Source of the DNA: Sclerodactyla briareus
Lineage: Eukaryota; Echinodermata; Holothuroidea; Dendrochirotida; Sclerodactylidae
Length of the DNA stretch: 64,000 bases
Assembly (NCBI GenBank): GCA_026419785.1
Contig: JAODTK010000223.1
Span: 372,001 to 436,000 of the forward strand
Reading direction: 5' to 3'
Both the position numbers and the translations under genes were made by a program. The notes beneath the pieces are model-generated. The model was given only the letters and a program-made list of their open reading frames with translations. It did no database searches and was not told the DNA's origin. Within the stretch, counting starts at the first letter, position 1, and every line of letters begins with the position of its first letter. This document shows, in pieces, positions 11,506 through 23,900 of this stretch.

Positions 11506-14160
11506 TGCTAATAGATTGACTTATACTTTTAACAAATTTGAAGCAACAACTGCTGTATGGCTTGCTCCAGGAATGTAAACTAATTCAGGCGGCTACTATT
11601 AAACAATGGACTGTGGACAGTGTACACGAAGTCCTACCTCATCCATGGTGCCGAACATTAGAGGTCTGGCCTACTGATTTCACCCTGACAGATAGGAAGG
11701 GCAAATGACTAGCTGTACATCGATTACAGAAAAAAAAAAAATCAGTAAATCCACAGTGTCAAAAGTGCTACTCTAAATGTTGGCAGGGCAAAAGCAATTG
11801 CACCCCAATAAATCACAGAGAATGAAAGCCCTGCCGTTGGGACTTCCTAACATATATGATATTCAATTGACCATGTAGGCAGAAAAGTGGGTACCCATTG
11901 CCAATTACGACATGTGCATATCAAAATAATGAAAAAGCACAGGTAAAGGAAGTATTCTATATACTGCCAAGGTGAAAGAAAGCTGGCTATAAATCTTCCC
12001 CAATACAGATCGTTATTCGACGAGAGTTGGGTATTTCCAGGTTGTGTTAATGTTAGTGTTAGGATTCATTATGAACAGGAATAAGGCTCTAACGTTTCGT
12101 TTGTAGATATCACGATTATTTGATTCGTTTCTATGGATATATTTGTCCATGTTGATGTATAATGCAAACAATTTGTGCTAGTAAACCTTTTTTTCGGCAC
12201 ATACTCTTTCGATCTTATGTATCTGTTATCTCGCAATTGATTTGTGCAAAAGAACGAACTACCATACTAATGCTGCAATGACTCCAAGATTCAGAATTGA
12301 ACTTTTTAAGAATTCTTTCATATTAGGGCTCCCATGTAATTCAGCATGCTGCTCCAGAACCTTTGCTATGACTTTCCCGTATAGTGTCTTAACCTATCCA
12401 TATTTAATATTAAATATTCTATCTGAACATTCTCCTTCATTCCTCTTATCATAATTTCAGTATTTTCCTATTTGTAAATTGTTGAAGATTCATACTGGAA
12501 CTAAAGATTGAATTGAATTGAATTGAATTGAATTTTCCCCTAATATCTATTTTTCGTAACGAGCTGCTCACATCCCCGATGTAGCCAAGAAATTCAAGCT
12601 TCGACAGTTGCTAAGCAGTTCTCTCTAATTATAATTCACTCGAAAATGAATAAAAATGACCTGAAATCGTTTAACGATGGAGGTCTACGCTTAGAGGAAT
12701 CCCAAGTGACTGGGGATAGCCTATAGCACGTTGGTTGGTATGGAACTTCTTTTAATACAGGCACAACCGTTGGTGACACTCCGTTGGTTGCACTAACTGG
12801 GTCATCCACGCACAGAGCATCAAGCGTGATAAAAGTAGGGGGCCTATAGAACCGGTAATGTGCGGGAGGAAAAATTTAGTTCTGTCACTTTTCTATTTAT
12901 TCTGTAAGATTTTCACGCCTTGTACGCCAATGTATCGAAGTATACACTGTCTCCGAACAATATCATTATTGAATAATCTACCATCAGTTTACCCCATCCA
13001 GGCTTTTTAACACTTAATATGACACTGATCGCAAGCCCCCATTTTGGGATCACACGCGAAAGGGAGATCTTCGGGGGAGGGGGAGGGGGCACATGTATAT
13101 CTCTTGAGTCAGGAGTATGAAAAAATACCACAGGAGGTAGCTATACACCCCCCCCCCCAAAAAAAAAAAAACGAATTGGTACCTAGAAATAACTCAGTAT
13201 ACGTTTGACTGTATGAGTTTGAAAAGAAATCTGTGATGTCTTCAGTGTAACAATTCTACGGGTGTTTCCACAAAAAAAAACCACTGTAGAGAACAATAGC
13301 GGCAGAAGAGAAACGCTCAAGAGCATAGACTATACGGTTTCAACTTCTTCTAATATATTATATGATCTAAATACACGTTTGACTGGAGTTACACTGTCAA
13401 ATGTCTCTGGGCACGGTGCCTCGGATATCCTCTATTATCCTTATCATAGAATTAGTCCCATCAAACAGAGCCTGATAAATTATGCAACATCAATTATATG
13501 ATAGCGGCCTTGGACATGTCAGGATCCTGACACGTGACTGACATTCGTCGATTAGGCCCTTAATAAGTATCCAGACGTACGTGAGGTAATTTACAATAGA
13601 TCCCTACACAGTGTGGCAAGTCACGTTCCATCGCCGGGATTTAAATTTGAAAAAAAAAAAAAATCGTTGTATTAGACTAGGCGTAATTAATGATATATTA
13701 TTATCCTCGGCTGAGATGAAAGGCTCGGCTTATAATGACCTAAAGCAGTGAAGGGATATTATCGTCTTGTTGCAACTTAGTCGTAGCCTAAACGGCGCGG
13801 CAGCGTCCAGTATTCGCTGGCTGCTGTGAGACGATGTTGCCCATTGAGGCTATATAGATTAGGCTATACAATGCATCAATGTACCCAAGTATCGGGAACA
13901 TGTTACCTATAGACCTGATAGAGAGATTCAATTTTCTTAATAAGTAAGCTTCCGGGATAGGCCAGTGATCAGCATTGGCCCTTTTGGCTACGCCACTGTC
14001 ATTCTGTCAACGCCCTTCAATCTACAAAATACTCTTCTGGTCATAATAACAGCGCCGTCATATAGATGCCCGAATATCATTACAGCTCTTATGTATATGC
14101 AACAGGATCAAATAATTATAGGCTTATTTTGCGTTTTCTAACATTTTCCTGTCAAGACTT
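11506..14160. other. Intergenic, no gene recognised
   Basis: It contains a (TTGAA)n pentanucleotide run at about 12507-12534, a C-run then an A-run at about 13147-13171, and a 16-bp perfect palindrome TGTCAGGATCCTGACA at 13517-13532. No credible exon was seen. Confidence 0.45.
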
Positions 14161-14169
14161 CCTCATTGC

Positions 14170-14935
14170 GAGTTGGAAGTTAGTTTTAGTTTAGTTTAGT
14201 GAAAAGGGGCCAAATCCTCATGAGAGACCCCGAAGCCACAACATCCCAAAAGAGAGAACAACCCAGATGCTCAAAGAATTCGCCACAATTCTTGAAAAAT
14301 AAATCAAGACTGTCCTTGAAGTCTTCACACTCTTAGACAGAACAACATCTTCAGAAAAGCTATTCCACTCATAATAACTCTCTGGGAGAAGAAATATTCC
14401 GAATGTCCAATCTACAGCGTTTACCACGAAGCTTGAGACAATGACCCCTATTGGTGGTAACTTTGAAAAACTCAAAGAAATAGCCGAAGGAAAGGCCTCG
14501 AAACCATGAACAATTCAAAAAACCTGATTCAAATCACTACGAATTCGTCTCGTCTCAGTTAAACCGAGACGCCTTACTATCTCTTCGTAAGGTAAATCTC
14601 TAAGAGATTGAATTAATCTAGTGGCCCTCCGCTGAAAGTTTTCAATTAACTGCTTGTTTCGAGAAATATGGATCCCTACTTGGACAGAATACACCAGGTG
14701 AGGTCTCACCAGCTGCTTAAACAACCTGACAACAATATCTTTATCGAGGAAACTGAAGTGACGTCTAATCAAGCCAAGAACCCAGTTACCTTTCCTTGCA
14801 GCTTCAGCATACTGCTTAGAAGGTTTCAAAGAAGAATCAAAATGAACACCGAGATCCTTTTCTGAATTCACCTGATGAATATTTTGCCCATTCAACTTGA
14901 AAGAAGCGTTGCAATTGTGGAAACCAACATGATAT
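14170..14935 (-). mobile_element. LINE 3' fragment (RT thumb/C-terminal region)
   Basis: The minus strand from about 14935 reads the typical RT distal region: an LNGQNIHQV strand motif, EKDLGV, LIRRHFSFLDKD, LVRPHLVYS and a QRRATRLI motif, then RRIRSDLNQVF, which ends in a stop at 14515. After a frame change, an EWNSFSEDVVLSKSV segment continues the usual C-terminus. The 3' end has a TAAAC-type tail (plus strand TTTAGTTTAGTTTAG near 14183). The element is 5' truncated and frame-broken. The class is a non-LTR retrotransposon of the CR1/jockey superfamily type; the exact clade is unsure. Confidence 0.85.
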
Positions 14936-15227
14936 TATTCGAAGCCCGGAAGGCTTTTTCTGCAGTACTGTTGGACAAAACATTTCTCTCAGGTTGTGAC
15001 ATGCTCAAGGACGCAACCGTTTGCTGGGGATGGGGCGGGGTCCAAAGCAGTGGTTAGAGCAGCAGTTTGGCCGAGAGGACACTTTTTAATGGTTCTTTTC
15101 CTCTAAAGCACAGTCATGTCAGGTTACTATGGATACGTTATTGCTTTGGAAATTGAGGTTTAAGGGGAAAAAATAAACACGGATGAAAAAACAAAAAACA
15201 AAGAGACATTGTCGCCTTACTCGCCAG

Positions 15228-15735
15228 ATTTGATTTGATTTCTACGGGTTCAGAAAGCCAATTGAGGCTCATCTAGGAACCCTGGCCATATTGTTCGTGG
15301 ATGAGCACCGGCGATAACTCGCCTTCTCTCTCGAGCGAGTGCTCAGATGTAACGAAGCATGGTTTAACCAATCCCAACCTGCTCCCGGGACCGCCGTTTT
15401 ACGTCCCCATCCGAAAGGACTATCAGTGAACTCCAGGACCCGACCACTTTCTCGAAACCTGGAGGAGCGGAAGTTCAAGTTCAACGTGCAATTGGCTACA
15501 GCCGAGGAGACTTATTGTAAATATCCCATAGCAAATTCCAGTAACCCCAGAAAATCCACTGCACCACAGCGGAACAGCAGGAAGTGAAGGACAAGACCTC
15601 GCCCATCGCAACTGCATGTACAGCCACCCAGGGAAAATCGTCCGGTGCCTGCTGGAATTCGAACCGGAATATTTTGGTTGTAAAGTGTCACTGATACCAT
15701 TCCACCATTCTTCCGCCTATAGTAGCTACGAACAG
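15228..15735 (-). mobile_element. SINE family A, copy 1
   Basis: Read on the minus strand, the 5' part is tRNA-like with a pol III B-box (GGTTCGAATTCC, about 15665-15654). The body includes GGTCCTGGAGTTCACTGAT, then a GATGGGGACGT box, CCCGGGAGCAGG and a GTGCTCATCCACG box. It ends in ATCAAATCAAATC. The same order is found on the plus strand at 47030-47500 and, for the distal half, at 30660-30875. B-box head, unrelated body and short repeat tail fit a tRNA-derived SINE. The GATGGGACGT core resembles cores shared by many marine-invertebrate SINEs, recalled rather than checked. Confidence 0.75.
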
Positions 15736-16529
15736 AAAAATGGCAGTGACGTTCGCATGACGTCACAATTGGAAGTCTTCCCCGTGCACTCGGTCCGGTA
15801 TACCGTCACAATTATGTCAATGTGTGGGACGTTTTTTTCTCTTAATGTTTTGTGAACATTTAGGCCTACCGTCCATTATTCGCTGAGTTTTACTAGACGA
15901 ATGTGCCTCTTTAAATAGGAAGCAAGGTATTTCCATATTTCACGGCAATAGTAATTGCCATATTAAACAGGTGTATGGACTTTCATACGTGAATATAATG
16001 GACACGCTATTGAAAACCTAGTCATACATATATTACTATCGATGTGCAATTCAGACATAACTCATAAAGATTCAAGTCATTATAGCACACTCCACTCAAA
16101 GCCAACAAATGTCGATAATATCTTGTACTATATTCAGACATTGTAGTGTCACAATATATTGTTTGAGGTAGGCTATGATGGGAAAATCTGAGACAGAATC
16201 GATAGTATATAATGATCAAGGCTGACCAAGCCTGTTAACATTCACTATAGAATCATCATGATGCGTTGCTTTATGCCAACGAAGCGATCGTTTTACAGGT
16301 AAATGAAAAAGTACTCCTTCTTCCTCTTAGAGGTTTTGGTTTTAGAGACATCCGGCGATACGCACAATGGCCCGTATACACCTGTATACATGGGCAGTAG
16401 GATGAATGCACGTGCACTTTGGAAGGCATGATTCCAGGGTTTCGCATGAAGAGTTGCGCGGGAAATATGCACATTAGTTTATTTTGTTTGTTTATGATGT
16501 TGACGTAATTATATCCCCACTTCGGGGAA
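15736..16529. other. Intergenic, no gene recognised
   Basis: No exon or known repeat was recognised. Sequence becomes GC-richer at the right edge where repeat G begins. Confidence 0.4.
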
Positions 16530-17390
16530 TTATGGTTTTTGGCTTCGCCGTCTCCGCCGCCGCGTCCGCGTCCGCGTCCGCGTCCGCCGCCGCGTTTCTT
16601 GTTAGCGCAATAACTCTCCAACACTTTGTCCGTTTGAGCCGAAACTTGGCACACATGTCCGCCTTAGTGAAATCTCGGATGATTCGAAAGGGGAGTCGGC
16701 AACATGAACGGGTCCGCTAATTGCATAAATTTCACGATTGGAAGATTTTCCCGTTAGCGCAATAACTCTTTAACGCTTTATCCGATTGATCTGAAACTTG
16801 GTACACTTGTCCGCCCTAGTGAAATCTCGGATGAGTTCGGAAGTGGGCATCGCTCAATGCTGCGGCGGCCGCGAATTTGCATAATTTTCGCGAAATTTTC
16901 AAGTTAGTCGATTTGAACGAATTTGGTGGGTAGGGACTATAGTTGATCTCGAAAAATGTGGAGGTCATTTCAAGGTCATCGAAGGTCAAAATTGTGAAAT
17001 TAGGCGATTTTCCAAACTTTGTCAGATTTGAACGAAACTTGGTGGAACGAACTATATTTGAATCCGAAAATGTGGAGGTCATTTCAAGGTCATCGGAGGT
17101 CAAACTTGCAAATTTATGCGATTTTCCAAACTTTGTCAGATTTGAACGAAACTTGGTGGATGGGGGCTACATTTGTTCCTCACAAAGTTAGAAGTCATTT
17201 CAAAGCCATCATGGTCAAATTCGCATAATTCATGTGCCTATCGACACCCATGGATTACAACAAAACTTGGTGGATAAAGTTTGTCTTGGTTTCTGACCAA
17301 AATGGGGTCTTTATGGGTGTTAGATACTTCTTCCCAAAATGATTGCTCAAAAGTGGGGATATACACGTGGCGGTTTACCCGCCTACACAT
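16530..17390 (+). repeat. Repeat family G with two internal periodicities
   Basis: It opens with a CGCGTC hexamer run (about 16555-16595). Two units of about 143 bp follow (GCGCAATAACTC... near 16611 and 16754), each with a GAAACTTGG and a GTGAAATCTCGGATGA box. Three units of about 115 bp then start at GATTTGAACGAA (about 16911, 17025, 17139), each with a GTCATTTCAA box. A related start lies at 63690 and runs off the window. The alanine- or glycine-rich frames over the CGCGTC run are artefacts. Element class unknown. Confidence 0.7.
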
Positions 17391-17700
17391 GTCTAGTTAA
17401 ACTCTGCCCTTACAAACCAGAACATTAAGGACAACTGTAGGATGAACGATAAAGAGGCTAATATATCAGCTGAAAAAAACTGCATGCGTCAGTCCAAACT
17501 CGAATTTCATACGACTTTCCGTTACGGAATTACAATCCTTTGATGTTTGTGCATCTGTATTGCGCAAGTTCGAAAAACATCCCACCATGCAATAATAAAT
17601 GATATCATACTTGCACCAACCCTGTGAACATTCTTTACTTTCTATTGAAATTCGCACATTAATTTCACTCAGTCGAAAAGCATTTAGGCTATGGGAGAGG
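17391..17700. other. Intergenic, no gene recognised
   Basis: No feature was recognised in these 310 bases between repeat G and the AAT microsatellite. Confidence 0.4.
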
Positions 17701-17720
17701 ATAATAATAATAATAATAAT

Positions 17721-17753
<33 letters not shown>

Positions 17754-17820
17754 TAATAATAATAATAATAATAATAAAATAATAATAATAATATAATAAT
17801 AATAATTAGAATAATAATAA
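17701..17820 (+). repeat. (AAT)n microsatellite
   Basis: About 120 bases of interrupted ATA/AAT triplets immediately 5' of the LINE fragment at 17824. Confidence 0.9.
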
Positions 17821-17823
17821 CAT

Positions 17824-18139
17824 CAGAAGCAGAGAGAAAGATAAGATCGAAAAATATCAAGACCAGAGACTGGAGATACTGCGACTATGGGATGTCAGCG
17901 CTGAAGTAATCCCAGAGGTATTTGGTGCGCTGGGGGCTGTAACCCCGAACTTGGAAGGACACCTTCAGAAGGTACCTGGAAGCCAGAACACCAGGCAACT
18001 TACCAAACAAGCCATCGTGGAACCGCCCACATGCTGAGACGAGTACTGGACCTCCCAGAATCCGGGTAGGATTCCGAGGTAGCGTGTATATGTACATACA
18101 TTCCAACATTGTAATAGTTGTGAGAAATAAACTCAAGAT
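17824..18139 (+). mobile_element. LINE C-terminal fragment and 3' UTR
   Basis: The plus strand reads REKDKIEKYQDQRLEILRLW, then VIPEVFGALGAVTPNLE. After one frame change it gives TAHMLRRVLDLPESG and a stop at 18067-18069. This order (KxEKYQDLxxE...LW, VIPxVxGALG, TAxxLRRVL) is a known C-terminus of LINE polyproteins and, as recalled, follows a PD-(D/E)xK-like nuclease segment in some lineages. About 70 bases of 3' UTR and an AAT-repeat tail follow. Strongly 5' truncated. It abuts the tail of the oppositely oriented LINE at 18140. Confidence 0.75.
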
Positions 18140-20935
18140 AATAATAATAATAGAAATAATAAAGTAGTGCTTATATAGCGCTTACTGCAATGCCTCGAAG
18201 CGCTTTACAACGAAGAAGAGAAGAAAATCAGGAGTGAAGCAGAACAGATGAGTTTTCAGCTTTCTCTTGAAGGAGCTGCTACTAGGGAGTTGCGAACATC
18301 CTCTGGAAGGGCGTTCCAGAGAGAAGGCCCCAACCAGGAGAAAGCACGATCACCGTAGGTTTTAGTGCGAATTCTGGGTTGTGAGAACAGGTTTCGTGGA
18401 CGACGAAGATAGCGAACAGGAACATAAGGCCTTACAAGATTTGTAGATAAGCTGGTGAATCACCTTTGTGAATTTTAAACATGACAAGCAGAACACCTTG
18501 AAGGAAATTCGAGTGCCATCTGGGAGCCAATGAAGATTGCGCAGGACTGGAGTGATATACTGCCTGGCTTTAGAAACAGTGATAATTATGGCGGCTGCTT
18601 CTGAATATTGCTGGAGTTACCAAGTTCGGACAAAGGGAGACCAGTGAGTAAGCTATTACAGAAGTCTAAACGGATGATACAAAAGCATGAAGCTAGCTTT
18701 CTGCGAATCATGAGTCAATATGATTTCGCAACTGTCCAATTTTGTGAATACCATACCAGCCGGATTGACACATGTTGCGGATATGTGATTTGAGCTCAAG
18801 GTGATGATCAATTGTAATCCAAGGTTCCACCATGCAGAATGGCAGGCTGAATAAGTGAATTCACAAAGCGCGTGGGGGAAGCGGTTGGTACGCACGGTGT
18901 CTGGGGGTGATATGAATGACTTGGGTCTTGGAGTCACTTATTTTAAGCTTATTTACAGAAGCCCAGTGCATGACAGCTGATACGCACTTCTTCAAGTCTA
19001 CTGATAGCAGATGATCGATCAGATGAGTGATAGGAAAGGTACAACTGCGTATAATCAGCATAGATGATGTGGTCAACATGGTGTGAACGGATGATGTCAC
19101 TGATAGGGCTGGTGTCGAAAGTTACCGGAGGGGACCGAGAACTGATCTTTGGGGACACCATAACGCAGGCACTGAGGGCGAGACTCACAGCCATTAATCA
19201 CAACCAGTTGAGTTCTTCATTTCAAGTAGGACGGAGAAACCACGGATGACAGTACCAACAATTCCGAACCTGGATTGCAAGCGATGAAACAAAATGCTGT
19301 GACAGTGGTGTCAACAGGTCAAACGTAGCGGTCATATCCAACAGAATGAGAACCGATTCTTGAAGATTGTCTGAGGCCCTTAGAAGGTAATCTGCACTTT
19401 TAGAAGCGCAGTCTCAATGCTGTGGAGTGGGCGATAAGCGGATGGAAGGTGAGTGTAAATTCTAATGATCAAAGAAGGTTTGTAGTTGAACGTAGGCGCA
19501 TCTCTCAATGACCTTAGAACGGAGAAAGACAGAAGACTGCCTGGCCGATCATTTTTTAGGATGTCAACTTCCAAATTATGCTTCTTCAGGATGGGCACAA
19601 CGTGAGCATTTTTAATAATGATGGGCATGACTCTGAAGCAAGTGACATGTTAACAATGTCAGTAAGCACGGGAGTAATGCATCAATGCAAGTGATGGACA
19701 GAGATGTCGGTATGGGGTCCAAGGAACAGGTTTTCTTAGGAGAGTTCATGACAATACGATACACATCATCCGTAGAAATTTCTTGAAATTCTACGAATGG
19801 CATGGGAGAGAGAGAGACTTCCGGAGGCTGATATCTACCTGTGTTTTGTCGAGATCTTCACGAATTTTGTCGACCGTCTCAGAGAAGAATTCCGCAAATT
19901 GGTCAGCAAGGACCTATAGAACAAGTATGAGCAGGCAAACTCCTTTCAGATTTAGTGTTACAGATCGAGTCAACAGTACTGAAGAAACTGGAATCATCGC
20001 AATTTCTAAGCGGTGAAGAAAGTATTCACACTTTGTAGATTCAAGCTCTTGATTATATAACTTACAGTGATTTAAATATGCATGCTTATCAATATCCAAG
20101 TTTGACTTATGCCACCTACGCTCAAGCTGGCGCTTGGTGTACGCTTCAATGCGCGAAGATTATCATTGTACCATGGAGCGTTGGGGCGCAAAGTGACCTT
20201 CAGATTCAATTCTGGGGCATGCAGGTCTAAGAGCTCACGCAAGACAGTATTGTACTGATCAACGAGCGACGGTAAGGTAGTAGTCTTGTTAGTATAGAGG
20301 TGCGAAGACCGGATAGCGTCACTAAAGGTCGTGTCAATGGCTCCAAGTTTGCGATAGCAAACTTCCTTGCGTGTAGGGAGTGGGCGGTTTGTGTCAAGTG
20401 AACAAAGAATGGCGTTATGATCAGAAGGTAGGCCGCAAATCTGATGAACATCAGATATAACGAATGAAGTTTTGCGAGAGATTAGCAGATCACGAGTGTG
20501 GCCGTGACGATGAGTGCTTTCATTAACATGTTGTTTCAGGTTCAATGAGGCAAGGAGGTCACAAAAACGAACCCCGTCACAAGGTTTTCAGAATCATCAA
20601 CGTGGTTGTTAAAATCGCCAGCAACAGCAATTTCTTCAGGGACCGTGGAAATGTATACTCGAACCAGATGAGGCAAATTCATTTTAAGAACAAGCAGTAC
20701 GGAGGAGGGCGGTTCTATAGATGATGAAAAATCGCATCGGCGTCGAGCTTTAACAGGAGACCTCCATCGTTAAAAGAAGGGTAGTTTACGACATCGTGTC
20801 TCAAAACAGAGAAGAAGAAAACCACGTTTAAGCAAGACGCCGATTCCCCCAACTCTAGGATTGCGTAGTGGGTTGGTTAGGTGTTGATGGTCACTTTGGT
20901 CTGAGAGAAAGACAACAGAACTTCTGGCTAAAGTT
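18140..20935 (-). mobile_element. Degenerate L2/CR1-type LINE (endonuclease + RT)
   Basis: On the minus strand the order is that of an APE-type LINE ORF2. Endonuclease pieces come first: NPRVGGIGVLLKRGF near 20870, AGDFNNHVDD near 20620, GHTRDLLI and SDHNAI in 20545-20390. RT pieces follow: DPIPTSL near 19715, VVPILKKHNLE near 19580, SAYRPLHSIETALLK near 19410, palm box at 19062-19051, and ITPVLRNLHWLPDGTRISFK near 18520. The palm box reads YADY instead of YADD, so the second catalytic aspartate is lost. Many stops and frame changes are present. The 3' end, AGCGCTATATAAG then TTATTATT, resembles that of the LINE at 48900-50760, suggesting related families. Confidence 0.85.
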
Positions 20936-23900
20936 ATGTTGCTTTATTCAACAAAATGACATAATGAAAATACATACCACATTAGTTCCCGAGGTTTGAC
21001 AAGTGTGACGCATGCGTTATTGCGCAATTGGATGCTCCACCATTTCTCTGCATAATTGACCAATCTTTGAAGGTTGAACCACATAGTTAGGAACATATTG
21101 AAATGAGGTTTTGGAACAGTGACATATAGCTACAGTTTTTCGTTCTGTTTATTAAAGCCTGCAGGTGTCTTTCGAAGTTACTTGGGGAAATTAGTGAGCA
21201 GATAATGTTCGGTCTAATATGACGGTTCAGAGAAGTGAAAATTGCCGGCCACAGTCAGATGGTAGCGTTTTGAGCGACGCCTGGTCTATTCACATGCCAT
21301 GCAGGATTTAACAAGGCGCATGAAGTTTACAGTAGTCATGTAGACTTGACAGTAAATAACTATCAACTCTGCATGCAATTCTAACAATGAAATGTTATTA
21401 TACGCGATATTGTATCGGTGTGTAGGTCGACATATGCTGGTACCAGCGTGCTTAGTATACTGAAAGTTTGTTACAGGATTAATTCTGAAAAATTGTTTAA
21501 TTCGGTGTGGACATTGCACGACGGCAGCGGATAGTGACTATTAGGGACTAAGGGACAACCCGATTCGCAAACTACACAATGAAACGGATGTTGTCTTGCT
21601 GCACGTACGACGGCCATATGTTTATCTCCATACCGGCGTGGCATTATGTCTATGTAGGAGGGACATGTAAAGTTACGCGACCACAGGAGCATTGAGGTGG
21701 AATTTCCTCAGCAAAAGTTCGTGATATTGTGTCATTAGGGGCAGAACGTCCTAATTACACGCGAACGGCATCGAGGCCCGCGTGTACGGTTTTATCATCC
21801 TGAATAATGTCTATGAGCTCCCCGGTGAATAAACGCTGGGCCAATAATGACAATTCACATAGAAGTCGAAGGACAACAGAGGGAGACGGATTTGTACGAC
21901 ACAGTATTAACAGCTAACCGGGGTCGGAAAGGTATTGACTGTCAAACAAAAAAGAATTCAGGGGATGGTATTTAGGTCGGTTTCAAGAGGAATCATCTGG
22001 TAGAAGCTGCGACGACGAATGAGAGGGCGGGACGTTTTCATGACGTCACGACGAAAAAAAAAACGCCCCGATGATGTCTGAAAATATAAAACAGTCCGAG
22101 ATAATATTCGATAATCATAAAAATATTTCGGCAGGCGTAAGTATTTCGAAGAAAAAAAGACGATTACCGTTAACATTTGTTTTTTGCTGGGAATTATACT
22201 TTCTATATAGTAGGCCTATATCGGTGTAGTGAGAGATATAATATCCTGTAGGAAGTCAAAAGCCCTGACAAGGCGTCAATAGAATTCACGTTACAGTACG
22301 GTTTTACGTAGGAAGAGATTCCACGAAAACCTCAAAATTATTGACACCGTCGCAGCAAACACAAAAATGTGTTAAAACATTATGAAAAGTTTCGTCGGAA
22401 TGTCTTTAAAAAAAACATCATTTGGTTGGTGTAGTAATTATGTTATAATGTTATATGGTAAGATATTGTTTGCAACATTTTATGCGTAATAACAAAATTG
22501 GGCTTATAACCTCATTAAAACGTTGAAAACACGTCCCGACCAAAAAAGGGTTATTAAACCTGTTTTAATAACAACCGAATGGAACGTTGGAGAACATTTT
22601 TGAGCTCTTTTCAAAATGTTATGAAAACGCTTATGTTTGATGGGGGTTTACATTATCCGACTGAGAAAAGAATGGTCGTATATTGTGGCACTGACTGAGT
22701 TTAGATAACGTTATAGTATTTATAATTTGGACGGTATCACCCATCAGTACCAAAACACTTCGCAATATTACACCGATCATGGGAGGCTCTTCGACAATTC
22801 CAGTGACTAAGGTGGTACTCGAGGGAGGACGACTTATATAGCCACGGCGAGTGTGATATCTATGGCCTCGTAGACCGCGGCAGACGTGCGAGGTAAGCAA
22901 ACTTTGAGATAGGCAGCCAGCGATAGTACGCTAATATGATTGGATTCGTAGGACACTAATGATGCGTACATGGCGTAATTTCAATCGTGATGAAACGTGT
23001 AAACACAGCTATACTAGGAACAATTAGTAGAGTGAGCAAGGTCTGTTTGAAACAAAACTAAAGCAAAACACAACCGGGCTACATCAGTGATTTTCGAGGT
23101 GGAAAGGATTGTATGAGCGCAAGAGAGTTAGACCAACGAGTTATTGCTAAATTGTGGATGTAGGAAATCATAAGGAGAGCCAGTCGCGATCAAATACTGT
23201 GGTTGGTGAGAAAGAACTCATATCTCAGGTGACACTCACCAGAGGAAGGAACGTTGTACACGTGTCATGTTTGTATCGTCACTCGGGTCATGGCCCCGTC
23301 TGCTGTTGGTGTACAGAAATAAACTGCCAGTACTTTGATACATTTCCGGGAGTGGGGATTGGATGTCCTGGTGTGTAGATATGTGTTGAGAGGGCGGGGA
23401 GGGGGGGGGGGGGAGGGGGGGGGGGCGTGGAGGGAACGGACGAGTATAAAACTTGTCTAGTGATTCTATATTGATTTTCTCTAGATTGCTACAGTACCGG
23501 TATAGTCGGGCTGTTCGGAACAATATTGCTCAATGGGATTTTGATGTTTAGAGTCAATTCTTCCTAAAGCACATAATTTGCGTGCACCACATGTGTTGCC
23601 AATAAGTTACTCTTTTGATTTTTAATAAGGGATAAATAAACTGCAACTGGTTGACTTTTACTGGTGAAAATAAACAGTCGGCCGAGACTTTGAATTTAGG
23701 TAAATGACGAACGAGGCGCAGCCGAGTTCGTATTAAGCTAAATCAGAGTCGAGATGTTTATGAACCAGTTAAAAGTCGACCTGCTGTAGATTATTCCAAT
23801 TCTACAACCCCAAAATCAAGAATTATCCGAACGATTAGAGATGATCTATATTCTAGATCTATATATTTGTATCTTTTTAAACAGTAAATAAGCTGCTAGG

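Noticed and set aside
16271..16654. Arg-Gly-repeat frame resembling an RGG RNA-binding protein
   Set aside because: The RGG-like run is the complement of a CGCGTC hexamer repeat inside repeat family G; flanks have no domain or splice context.
17701..18170. CRISPR-like regular array
   Set aside because: These are AAT microsatellites and LINE tails; no spaced identical repeats with unique spacers occur anywhere in the window.
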